Assembly: GCF_900114565.1 (NCBI RefSeq) | Contig: NZ_FOTM01000001.1 | Location: forward strand, 124,678-188,677 | DNA from: Leifsonia sp. CL147 | GTDB lineage: Bacteria; Actinomycetota; Actinomycetes; Actinomycetales; Microbacteriaceae | Length of the DNA: 64,000 nucleotides | Reading direction: 5' to 3' | Part shown: positions 9,431 through 17,123 of the stretch, in pieces | How positions within the stretch are numbered: the first letter of the stretch is position 1 | How the letters are laid out: every line of letters starts with the position of its first letter | Notes under the pieces: generated by a model | The model's database searches: none | Told to the model about the DNA's origin: nothing | Seen by the model: only the letters and a program-made list of their open reading frames with translations | Translations under genes and position numbers: made by a program

Positions 9431-9498
9431 CGCCGGTCAGTGCCTCTCGCCGGTCAGTGCTTCACGCCGGTCAGTGCTTCACGCCGGTCAGTGCTTCA
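9431..9498. repeat. 17-nt tandem repeat, 4 copies, over the LysE stop codon
   Basis: Four head-to-tail 17-nt units (CGCCGGTCAGTGCTTCA; the first has CTCT in place of TTCA). Each carries the sequence that encodes the last codons and TGA stop of the minus-strand lysE-type gene, so the gene's terminal bases have been duplicated into the convergent gap after the PEBP gene. Confidence 0.92.
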
Positions 9499-10126
9499 CG
9501 CCGGTGAGGGCCAACACGCCGCCGAGCCCGATCATCAGGACGCCCCCTGTCGCGCCGAGACGCTCCACCCGCCGGGGCGACCGCCCGAACCATTGCCGCG
9601 CCGTGCCGGCCGCGAGCGCCCACATGCTGTCGGACACCAGAGCGAGCGCGAGGAATACCACCCCGAGCTCGAACAGCTGCAGGGGGATCGCGTCCCGGCG
9701 ATAGTCGACGAACTGAGGCAGGACTGCGACGAAGAAGACGAGGGACTTCGGGTTCGTCAACCCGACCACGAAGCCTTCGCCGAGGAGGCGCAGCGGGGAT
9801 CGCCGTGGCGGCGTCGCCTCGTGCGTCACGGCCGTGTGCCTCCGGTGGCGGATGGCCTGGATCCCCAGATAGATCAGGTATCCCGCACCGGCGAACTTGA
9901 TGATCGTGAAGAGCACCACGGACTGGGCTACCAGCGCTCCGACGCCGAGTGCGACCGCGATGATCAGCGGCAGCGTCCCGAGGGCGTTCCCGAGCACGCT
10001 CAGCAGACCGCCCAGCCTCCCCAGTGCCAGCGACCGGCCGATCACGAAGAGCACGCTCGGACCGGGGATGACGATGAGAGCGAGCGAGGCGAGCGCGAAC
10101 GTCAGCAGCGAGGGACCCGAGACCAT
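9488..10126 (-). CDS. LysE/RhtB family amino-acid exporter
   Basis: 212 residues with six predicted membrane helices. PGPSVLFVIGRSLALGRLGGL in the first third is the conserved LysE/RhtB signature, and VGLTNPKSLVFFVAVLPQFVD is the second conserved block. Members export amino acids or derivatives (lysine, homoserine, threonine) by proton motive force; the substrate is unknown here. TACGCT at 10133-10138 lies six bases before the ATG. The 3' end is overrun by a 17-nt tandem repeat. Confidence 0.9.
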   Translation of the reverse strand: MVSGPSLLTFALASLALIVIPGPSVLFVIGRSLALGRLGGLLSVLGNALGTLPLIIAVALGVGALVAQSVVLFTIIKFAGAGYLIYLGIQAIRHRRHTAVTHEATPPRRSPLRLLGEGFVVGLTNPKSLVFFVAVLPQFVDYRRDAIPLQLFELGVVFLALALVSDSMWALAAGTARQWFGRSPRRVERLGATGGVLMIGLGGVLALTGVKH

Positions 10127-10373
10127 CTGCCGAGCGTACGGGAGGTAGGTTCGTTGCGCGAAGCTCCACGACGTTCGTCTGCACTCCAGCGAGGGAACCC
10201 GGGAACCGATGCTGGGTGAGATGCGGCATCGCGCTGAGCTGTACGACCTGATTGACTACGAGGGATGGAACGCGTTCGACACTCCGGTGTATGACTTCGA
10301 GGTACGCCACCAGCGTCCTCCCACCGCGACGCCGCCGTACGACGGCGACTCTGCCAGCTGCGAAGGAGCTCAC

Positions 10374-11501
10374 ATGTCCGATCAGGAGATCCACAAGGGA
10401 CTCGCCGGCGTCGTCGTGGACACGACGACCATCTCGTCGGTGAACCCGGAGACGAACTCGCTGCTGTATCGCGGATATCCGGTTCAGGAGCTGGCGCGGC
10501 ACTGTTCCTTCGAGGAGGTCGCGTATCTGCTGTGGCACGGCGAACTGCCGACGGCGGACGAGCTGGTCGCCTTCGAGTCGCTCGAGCGTTCCCTCCGTCG
10601 TCTCGACGACCGTACCCGGCGGGCCCTCGACGACGTGCCCGTCTCCGCCCACCCGATGGACGCGCTGCGCACCGCGGTGAGCCAGCTCGGTGGTCTGGAT
10701 GCGACGCTCCACCAGCCGGACGGCATCCTCGATACCGACCTGAACGAGGGGCGGGCCATCTACCTGCTCGCCCAGTTGCCCACGATCGTGGCGTACATCC
10801 AGCGCCGTCGCCGGGGGCTCGAGCCGATCCAGCCCCGCGACGACCTCGACTACTCCCGGAACTTCCTCTGGCTCACCTTCGGTGAGGTCCCGGATGACGT
10901 GGTCGTGGATGCCTTCCGCGTCTCCCTCATCCTCTACGCAGAGCACTCGTTCAACGCGTCGACGTTCACCGCCCGCGTGATCGCGTCCACCCTGTCGGAT
11001 GTCTACTCGGCCGTCACCGGTGCGATCGGCGCCTTGAAAGGCCCGCTCCATGGCGGTGCGAACGAAGCGGTCATGCACGCGTTCGACGAGATCGGGTCGG
11101 CCGACCGGGCCGCCGGATGGCTTGACGCGGCACTCGCTGAGAAGCGCAAGATCATGGGCTTCGGGCACCGGGTCTATAAGAACGGCGACTCCCGTGTGCC
11201 GACGATGAGGGAAGCACTCGTCCGCCTGGTCGAGCACTACCAGCGGCAGGAGATGCTCGACCTCTACGACGCGCTCGAGCGCGGGATGGCGGAACGGAAG
11301 AACATCAAGCCGAACCTCGACTACCCGTCGGGACCGGCCTACAACCTGATGGGCTTCGACACGGAGACCTTCACGCCGCTCTTCGCCGCGGCGCGGATCA
11401 CGGGCTGGACGGCACACGTCTTCGAGCAATACGCCGCGAACTCCCTCATTCGTCCGCTCTCTCAGTACACCGGGCCGGCGGAGCGCCACCTGGAGCGGTA
11501 G
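10374..11501 (+). CDS. Citrate synthase / 2-methylcitrate synthase
   Basis: 375 residues of the short type II citrate synthase type shared with methylcitrate synthases. Visible are GLAGVVVDTTTISSVN, YRGYPVQELA, the GPLHGGANEAVM active-site His loop, MGFGHRVYKNGDSR (second catalytic His) and the Asp-containing LDYPSGPAYNLMGF. It condenses acetyl-CoA (or propionyl-CoA) with oxaloacetate. ATG 10374 is chosen for its GAAGGAG Shine-Dalgarno, six bases away, and because homology begins here, although the frame stays open to 10209. No prpB or prpD neighbours are present, so a housekeeping or dual role is likely. Confidence 0.9.
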   Translation: MSDQEIHKGLAGVVVDTTTISSVNPETNSLLYRGYPVQELARHCSFEEVAYLLWHGELPTADELVAFESLERSLRRLDDRTRRALDDVPVSAHPMDALRTAVSQLGGLDATLHQPDGILDTDLNEGRAIYLLAQLPTIVAYIQRRRRGLEPIQPRDDLDYSRNFLWLTFGEVPDDVVVDAFRVSLILYAEHSFNASTFTARVIASTLSDVYSAVTGAIGALKGPLHGGANEAVMHAFDEIGSADRAAGWLDAALAEKRKIMGFGHRVYKNGDSRVPTMREALVRLVEHYQRQEMLDLYDALERGMAERKNIKPNLDYPSGPAYNLMGFDTETFTPLFAAARITGWTAHVFEQYAANSLIRPLSQYTGPAERHLER

Positions 11502-11545
11502 CGATCCCGCCGGCAGCGATCCCGCCGGCAGCGCTCGCGCCGGCG
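11501..11545. repeat. 15-nt tandem repeat, 3 copies, from the citrate synthase stop
   Basis: Units GCGATCCCGCCGGCA at 11501-11515 and 11516-11530, with a diverged third copy to 11545. The first begins at the last base of the TAG stop. Confidence 0.85.
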
Positions 11546-11566
11546 CCCGTCCGCCCCGCGAAGGGT

Positions 11567-12751
11567 TCAGCGGTAGAGCAGCAGGGCGTCTCCCTGTCCG
11601 CCACCGCCGCACAGCGCGACCGCCGCCCTGCCGGAACCGCGTCGCGCGAGTTCGTGCGCCGCATGGCCGGCCAGCCGTGCCCCCGAAGCCCCGATGGGGT
11701 GTCCGAGGGCGATGGCGCCACCGTGGATGTTGACCTTCTCGGAGTCGATGCCCAGATCGGCCATCGATTGGAGCGCGACTGCGGCGAATGCCTCGTTGAT
11801 CTCGATCAGGTCCAGCTCCGAGACGCTCCACCCTGCGCGCCGCAGGGCCGCGTCGATCGCCCGCGACGGCTGCGAATGGAGCGAGTTGTCGGGGCCAGCT
11901 ACCTGACCACTTGTTCCGACGAGTGCCAGCCAGTCGAGCCCGAGGCGATCGGCGTTCTCGCGACTCGTCAGCACGAGGGCGGCTGCTCCGTCGCTCAGCG
12001 GTGAGGAGTTGCCTGCGGTGAGGGTGCCGCCCTCGGCGAAGCTCGGGCGCAGCCGCGAGAGCGTCTCTGCTGTCGAGTCGGGACGAATGCCCTCGTCCGA
12101 ACTGACGACCACCGGGTCTCCCTTCCGCTGGGGAATGCTGACCGGTGCGATCTCCTCGTCGAACACGCCATTCGCCGCCGCCGCGCCGGCCCGCTGATGC
12201 GACTGCGCCGCGAACGCGTCCTGAGCCTCGCGCGTCAACCCCAGCTTCTCGGTGTAGCTCTCGGTGGAAGCGCCCATGGAGATCCCGTCGAAGGCATCCG
12301 TCAGGCCGTCGTGGTCCGCCGAATCGAGCGCCTGGATCGAGCCGTAATTCCAGCCGCTCCGTGATCCGGGCAGGATGTGCGGAGCGTTCGTCATCGACTC
12401 CTGGCCGCCGGCGACGACCACGGTCGCCTCGCCGGTCCGGATGAGACGTGCCGCATCGGTCACGGCGGCAAGCCCGGAGAGACAGACTTTGTTGATCGTC
12501 GTCGCGGGGACGTTCCACCCGATGCCCGCACCGATCGCCGTCTGTCGCGCCGGATTCTGGCCGGCACCCGCCTGCAGCACCTGGCCGAACAGCACGGTGT
12601 CGACCGCCTCCGCCCCGAGGCCGGAGCGTTCGAGGGCTTTCCGCAGCGCGATCGTTCCGAGTTGGACCGCACTCAATGACGCGAGCGTCCCCTTGATCTT
12701 CCCCAGCGGTGTCCGCGCGGCGGACAGGATGACGACGTCGTCGGTACTCAT
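11567..12751 (-). CDS. Acetyl-CoA C-acetyltransferase (thiolase)
   Basis: A 394-residue thiolase with all three catalytic motifs: acyl-accepting Cys90 in NKVCLSG, the His of NIHGGAIALGHPIGASG near residue 350, and the base Cys in ALCGGGGQGDAL near 380. EINEAFAAVALQ is also present. It condenses two acetyl-CoA or cleaves 3-ketoacyl-CoA. No 3-hydroxyacyl-CoA dehydrogenase is adjacent, so direction and pathway are open. A classical AAGGAG ribosome site precedes the ATG. It is divergent from aspS and convergent with the citrate synthase gene. Confidence 0.93.
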   Translation of the reverse strand: MSTDDVVILSAARTPLGKIKGTLASLSAVQLGTIALRKALERSGLGAEAVDTVLFGQVLQAGAGQNPARQTAIGAGIGWNVPATTINKVCLSGLAAVTDAARLIRTGEATVVVAGGQESMTNAPHILPGSRSGWNYGSIQALDSADHDGLTDAFDGISMGASTESYTEKLGLTREAQDAFAAQSHQRAGAAAANGVFDEEIAPVSIPQRKGDPVVVSSDEGIRPDSTAETLSRLRPSFAEGGTLTAGNSSPLSDGAAALVLTSRENADRLGLDWLALVGTSGQVAGPDNSLHSQPSRAIDAALRRAGWSVSELDLIEINEAFAAVALQSMADLGIDSEKVNIHGGAIALGHPIGASGARLAGHAAHELARRGSGRAAVALCGGGGQGDALLLYR

Positions 12752-12878
12752 GGGCTACTCCTTCGTGCCTGGTCCTTCCATTCTCACACCGCCCCGGCCT
12801 TCCGGAACGGGGTGGCCGGCACCGGGCCGGAGAGCCGGAATCGGGAGCCTCCCGGGCGCACCGGTAGGCTTGTGGCTC

Positions 12879-14207
12879 GTGACCGAACGCGTTTTGATCA
12901 AGGACCTTGCCGCTCTGCCCGACGGACTCGTGAGCGTCGCAGGATGGGTCGAGACCGTCCGCGACCAGAAGAAGGTGCAGTTCGTCGTCCTTCGCGACGA
13001 GTCGGGTGCTGTCCAGCTCGTGAACCCGCGCACCGTCGGCGAAGACGGCACCGTGCTGGCCGATGAGCCGGCGACGACGATCTCTGCGCTCTCCCAGGGC
13101 ACCTTCGTCCGTGCCACCGGTGAGCTCAAGCATGATGAGCGCGTCAAGCTCGGCGGCATCGAGATCCGTCTCTCGTCGCTCGACGTGGAGACGGCCGCCA
13201 TCCCCGAGACTCCGATCGCCGCCGACAGCGGGATCGACAAGCGCATGGACTGGCGGTTCCTCGATCTGCGCGAGCCCCGGCACAATCTGATCTTCCGCGT
13301 GCAGACCACCTTCGAGCATGCACTCCGGCAGTACTGGGTCGACAACGGCTTCGTCGAGATCCACACGCCGAAGCTCATGGCCTCCGCCTCCGAGTCGCGC
13401 GCAGAGCTGTTCGAGCTGCCCTACTTCGAGACGACGGCCTACCTGGCCCAGAGCCCCCAGATCTTCAAGCAGATGGCGCAGGCGGCCGGCTTCGGACGGG
13501 TCTTCGAGATCGGGCCGGCGTTCCGGGCCGACCCGAGCTTCACGAGCCGCCACGCGACCGAGTTCACGAGCATCGACACCGAGCTGAGCTGGATCGACAG
13601 CCACGAGGATGTCATGAAGGTGCACGAGGAACTCCTCGTCGCCGGCTTCACCGCGGTCAAGGAGAAGCACGGCGAAGAGATCGAGCGACTCTTCGGGGTC
13701 GAGGTCACGGTGCCGTCGACGCCGTTCCCGCGCATCCCGCTGGCGGAGGCGAAGCGCATCGTGGCGGAGCACGGCTACCAGGTCCAGCGCGATGACGACG
13801 ACATGGACCCGGAGGGCGAGCGCCGGATCTCGGCCTACGTCAAGGAGACGTACGGTCACGAGTTCGTCTTCCTGACGGACTACGCCTCGACGATCCGCCC
13901 GTACTACCACATGCGTCATGCCGAGGACCCGTCCATCACCCGCAGCTACGACCTGATCTTCAACGGGGTGGAGATCTCCACGGGCGCCCAGCGTGAGCAC
14001 CGGGTCGACACCCTGGAGCAGCAGGCGATCGAGAAGGGTCTCTCGGTCGACGAGCTCGAAGACGTCCTGGCGTTCTTCCGGTACGGCGTTCCTCCGCACG
14101 GTGGATTCGGTATGGGGCTCGCGCGCGTTCTGATGCTCATGCTTCACCTCTCGAACCTCCGTGAGACGACCTATCTCTTCCGCGGCCCGACGCGCTTGAC
14201 CCCGTAG
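12879..14207 (+). CDS. aspS: Aspartate-tRNA ligase, archaeal/non-discriminating type
   Basis: 442 residues: an OB-fold anticodon domain (about 1-105), then a class II catalytic core. Motif 2 region FEIGPAFRADPSFTSRHATEF and motif 3 region PHGGFGMGLARVLML are clear. NGVEISTGAQREHR is typical of the archaeal-type AspRS, and the bacterial GAD insert is absent. Members charge tRNA-Asp and often tRNA-Asn, the latter repaired by GatCAB. GTG 12879 is chosen because homology begins at TERVLIKDL; a TAGGCT box lies eight bases upstream. Its 3' end overlaps the convergent radC gene by 71 nt. Confidence 0.92.
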   Translation: MTERVLIKDLAALPDGLVSVAGWVETVRDQKKVQFVVLRDESGAVQLVNPRTVGEDGTVLADEPATTISALSQGTFVRATGELKHDERVKLGGIEIRLSSLDVETAAIPETPIAADSGIDKRMDWRFLDLREPRHNLIFRVQTTFEHALRQYWVDNGFVEIHTPKLMASASESRAELFELPYFETTAYLAQSPQIFKQMAQAAGFGRVFEIGPAFRADPSFTSRHATEFTSIDTELSWIDSHEDVMKVHEELLVAGFTAVKEKHGEEIERLFGVEVTVPSTPFPRIPLAEAKRIVAEHGYQVQRDDDDMDPEGERRISAYVKETYGHEFVFLTDYASTIRPYYHMRHAEDPSITRSYDLIFNGVEISTGAQREHRVDTLEQQAIEKGLSVDELEDVLAFFRYGVPPHGGFGMGLARVLMLMLHLSNLRETTYLFRGPTRLTP

Positions 14208-14898
14208 TCCCCGACCCGATCGTGGGCAGCGCGTTCCAGCTGTCGCCCGCGACGAGGATGTGGCCGAGGAACCGGAGACCGAGTGTCGCAGCGGACTGGT
14301 CCAGGCGGCGCGTGAGCATGAGGTCTGCGACGGATGCATCGAGGACCCCCGAGGGATGGTTGTGCGCCACGGCGAACGATCTTCCGCCCCGCGTGAGAAC
14401 CGCCTGGAGAACATCCGCCGGCTGAACGCTCGTCTCATCCACTCCGCCGTCGCGCATGAGCACGATCTCGAGAGGCCGGGCGGCTCGGTCGGCCACCACG
14501 ACCAGGAACCGCTCAGAATCGCGATGCAGCAGCTCCGGCCGGACGACGCCGGCGACGGCCTTCGCGTCGACCAGTCGCGTCCAGGTGGACGATGCTCCGG
14601 CACGCCGCCAGATCTCCGTGATCGCGACCAGGCGGCCCGCCGTCGCCGGCCCGACTCCGGGCAGCCGTTCCAGTCGAGCGAAGTCCATCGTCGCAAGGCC
14701 GGGGAATCCGCCGGTCCGCCGGAGCACGGACCTCGCCAGGGCGAGGACGCTCCGACCGGTCTGACCCGAGCCGAGCACGAGCGCGAGGACCTCGTCATCG
14801 GTGAGCGCACCGATACCCAGGCGCCGCATCCGTTCACGTGGGCGGTCGTGGTTGGGGATGTTCGCAAGCGCCTCTCCTTCTTCTTCGTCATCGGCCAT
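14137..14898 (-). CDS. radC: RadC family (JAB/MPN+) protein
   Basis: 253 residues. A helix-hairpin-helix-like N-terminal part (LGIGALTDDEVLALVLGSG, LERLPGVGPATAGRLV) is followed by the JAB/MPN+ metalloprotease-like domain with AHNHPSGVLDASVADLML, the His-His-Asp zinc site of RadC proteins. The biochemical role of RadC is unsettled. After the conserved end, about 25 Gly/Ser/Arg-rich residues run into the 3' end of aspS (71-nt convergent overlap), which suggests that an older stop was lost. TAGCGT (14905-14910) lies six bases before the ATG. Confidence 0.88.
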   Translation of the reverse strand: MADDEEEGEALANIPNHDRPRERMRRLGIGALTDDEVLALVLGSGQTGRSVLALARSVLRRTGGFPGLATMDFARLERLPGVGPATAGRLVAITEIWRRAGASSTWTRLVDAKAVAGVVRPELLHRDSERFLVVVADRAARPLEIVLMRDGGVDETSVQPADVLQAVLTRGGRSFAVAHNHPSGVLDASVADLMLTRRLDQSAATLGLRFLGHILVAGDSWNALPTIGSGTTGSSASGRGRDRSSHGGSRGEA

Positions 14899-14948
14899 GA
14901 GTCGACGCTACGAAGAAGCGCAGCCGGCCACCGGCAGAGGAGAGAATC

Positions 14949-14982
14949 TGTGGATAACCGGCGAGAACCGTCCACCGGTGGA
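14949..14982. promoter_or_regulatory. DnaA box and 12-bp palindrome between radC and the ccs operon
   Basis: TGTGGATAA at 14949-14957 is the exact inverse of the consensus DnaA box TTATCCACA. Fourteen bases on is a perfect 12-bp palindrome, TCCACCGGTGGA (14971-14982). Both lie in the divergent control region between radC and the histidine phosphatase gene. Function is inferred only. Confidence 0.4.
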
Positions 14983-15050
14983 GAGATCACCGGGAACTGC
15001 CGCGCGGGCGCTCAGTCAATTCAAGGGAACCCGGTCCGTAGACTGGAGCC

Positions 15051-15767
15051 GTGGTAGCGAGCCAAGTGCACCTCGTCCGTCATGGCGAGGTGTTCAACCC
15101 CGACGGCATCCTGTATGGCAGGTTGTCGGGGTTCGGCCTCTCCAAGCTCGGCCACCGCATGGCGCAGGCCGCCGCCGACGAGCTGGCGGCGCGCGAGCGG
15201 CCGATGAGCGCATTGCGCGTGTCTCCCCTTCAGCGCACCCGCGAGTCCGCCGCTCCCATCGCCGAGGCATTCGGCCTGGATCCCGTCATCGACGACCGGA
15301 TCATCGAGCCCACGAATCGGTTCGAAGGCACGAAGATGCGGCTCGCCCTCCGCAAGCCGATCTACTGGCCCTACCTGGTGAATCCGCTTCGACCCAGCTG
15401 GGGCGAGGCTTACGCCAGCATCGAACGCAGGATGCTCGCGGCCATCGACGAGGCCTTCGAATCCGTCGAATCGGGCGACGTCGTGCTGATGAGTCACCAG
15501 CTTCCGATCTGGGTCGCGCACCTGTCCGTCGCGGGCGAGCGCTTCCCGCACGATCCGCGTAAACGGCGTTGCTCCCTGTCGAGCATCACGACATTCGAGC
15601 GGCCGCCCGCCGCCGAAGGCCCGGCGGATGCGGTGGATCCGGACCCGGGCACACCTGCGAAGCCGCACGAGGCACGGACAGCTTCGGCTCCGCGTCTCGT
15701 CGAAGTCGGCTATGCGGAGCCCGCCGCGAGCCTCCAGGTCGCCGCGACCGACGTGGGGGCCGTGTGA
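15051..15767 (+). CDS. Histidine phosphatase family protein
   Basis: 238 residues. VHLVRHGEVFNP is the RHG catalytic motif of the phosphoglycerate-mutase-like superfamily. SPLQRTRESAAPI and the second catalytic His in VVLMSHQLPIWV complete the site. Substrate unknown. It is the first gene of a five-gene cytochrome c maturation operon and overlaps the TlpA gene by 4 nt (GTGA). The same order (mutase-like, thioredoxin, ccdA, resB, ccsA) is remembered for actinobacteria such as M. tuberculosis Rv0525-Rv0529. TAGACT at 15039-15044 lies six bases before the GTG and should drive a leaderless operon mRNA. Confidence 0.9.
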   Translation: MVASQVHLVRHGEVFNPDGILYGRLSGFGLSKLGHRMAQAAADELAARERPMSALRVSPLQRTRESAAPIAEAFGLDPVIDDRIIEPTNRFEGTKMRLALRKPIYWPYLVNPLRPSWGEAYASIERRMLAAIDEAFESVESGDVVLMSHQLPIWVAHLSVAGERFPHDPRKRRCSLSSITTFERPPAAEGPADAVDPDPGTPAKPHEARTASAPRLVEVGYAEPAASLQVAATDVGAV

Positions 15768-16381
15768 ACGCCGCACCCCGGCTCCGGTCTCGGATCCTGC
15801 TCCCTGCCGCCGCCCTTGCCGCCGCCACCGCCCTGGCGCTGAGTGGATGCACGGCCAACGACTCCCTCGCCACCCAGTACCGCTCCGGAAACGGGCAGAA
15901 CTACATCGCGGGCGACGGCACGGTCAGCGAGTTCGCCGCGGGCAATCGCGGCGAGCCGGTCTCTTTCACCGGGACGCTGCAGGACGGCAGCACCGTGAGC
16001 TCGAAGCAGTACGCGGGAAAGGTCCTCGTCGTCAACTTCTGGTACGCCGGCTGCCCGCCGTGCCGCGTCGAAGCGCCGGACCTCCAGTCGCTCAGCCAGA
16101 AGTACGCCGCACAGGGAGTCGAGTTCCTCGGAGTCAATCTCTACGACTCCGTACAGACTGCGGAGAGCTTCGAGAAGGACAAGGGTGTGACCTACCCCTC
16201 CGTCCTCGACCGCGACACCGGCTCGGTCCTCCTCGCCTTCAGCAAGACCGTGCCGCCGAAGGCGACCCCGACGACCCTGGTGGTGGACAAGAAGGGACGC
16301 GTGGCGGCGCGCATCCTCGGCGCACTCCCGGGCAAGGGCATCCTCGACTCCCTCATCTCCGACGCCGTGGCCGAGCACTGA
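15764..16381 (+). CDS. TlpA/ResA-type thioredoxin lipoprotein
   Basis: 205 residues. The lipoprotein signal peptide ends at LALSGC (lipidated Cys29). The thioredoxin fold carries the redox pair Cys97/Cys100 in GCPPCRVEAP, and KTVPPKATPTTLVVD holds the cis-Pro region. It should be anchored outside the membrane, keeping apocytochrome c haem-binding cysteines reduced with electrons from CcdA. GTG 15764 overlaps the previous stop, implying translational coupling; the frame is open further upstream but lacks homology there. Confidence 0.92.
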   Translation: MNAAPRLRSRILLPAAALAAATALALSGCTANDSLATQYRSGNGQNYIAGDGTVSEFAAGNRGEPVSFTGTLQDGSTVSSKQYAGKVLVVNFWYAGCPPCRVEAPDLQSLSQKYAAQGVEFLGVNLYDSVQTAESFEKDKGVTYPSVLDRDTGSVLLAFSKTVPPKATPTTLVVDKKGRVAARILGALPGKGILDSLISDAVAEH

Positions 16382-16382
16382 G

Positions 16383-17123
16383 GTGGGCGGCGTCGGTCAG
16401 ATCGTCTTCAGCGGCCAGCTTCTGCTGGCCCTGCCGATCGCCCTTCTCGCGGGCCTGGTCTCTTTCGCCTCCCCGTGCGTGCTCCCGCTGGTGCCCGGAT
16501 ACCTCGCGTATGTGGGCGGCGTCAGCGACCCCGGCGCCAAGCGCGACCGATCGCGCATGCTGACGGGGGTCGCCCTCTTCGTCCTCGGGTTCGCGGTCGT
16601 GTTCGTCGCCTACGGTGCGGCCTTCGGCGCTCTCGGCTTCTGGCTGGTGCGCTGGCAAGAGGTCGTCATCCGCGTGCTGGGCGTGCTCGTGATCGTCATG
16701 GGGTTGGTCTTCATCGGCCAGTTCTCCTTCCTCCAGCGAACGATCAAGCCGTCCTGGCGCCCAGCGACCGGCCTGATCGGCGCGCCGCTGCTCGGCATCG
16801 TCTTCGGGTTGGGATGGACGCCGTGCATCGGACCGACGCTCGCCGCGATCAGCGCGCTCAGCGTCGGCAGCGGCTCGCCGTGGCGCGGCGCCTTGCTCGG
16901 GCTCTTCTACTGCATCGGGCTCGGCATCCCCTTCCTGCTCGTCGCCCTCGGTTTCGACTGGGTGGCGGGTTCCGTCGCCTACCTCAAACGGCACATCCGG
17001 GCCATCAACATCATCGGCGGCGTGCTGCTGGTCGTCATCGGCATCCTGATGGTCACCGGCCTGTGGAGCGAGCTCATGTCCCAGTTCTTGGCGGTGATCC
17101 AAGGTTTTGAGCCGGCCCTCTGA
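16383..17123 (+). CDS. ccdA: Cytochrome c biogenesis protein CcdA
   Basis: 246 residues with six or seven membrane helices. The DsbD/CcdA core has its paired cysteines in FASPCVLPLVPGY (helix 1) and GWTPCIGPTLAAI (helix 4), the pair that relays electrons from cytoplasmic thioredoxin across the membrane to the TlpA lipoprotein. The GTG start is one base after the tlpA stop, and the 3' end overlaps resB by 17 nt, so translation is coupled. Confidence 0.93.
   Translation: MGGVGQIVFSGQLLLALPIALLAGLVSFASPCVLPLVPGYLAYVGGVSDPGAKRDRSRMLTGVALFVLGFAVVFVAYGAAFGALGFWLVRWQEVVIRVLGVLVIVMGLVFIGQFSFLQRTIKPSWRPATGLIGAPLLGIVFGLGWTPCIGPTLAAISALSVGSGSPWRGALLGLFYCIGLGIPFLLVALGFDWVAGSVAYLKRHIRAINIIGGVLLVVIGILMVTGLWSELMSQFLAVIQGFEPAL

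Noticed and set aside
9431-9498. 17-nt repeats as iterons of an origin
   Set aside because: They are copies of the lysE-type gene's own 3' end and no replication gene is nearby.
9471-14990. A 1839-codon open frame on the minus strand across LysE to RadC
   Set aside because: It is antisense or out of frame to five recognisable genes with intact motifs; long shadow frames are normal at this GC content.
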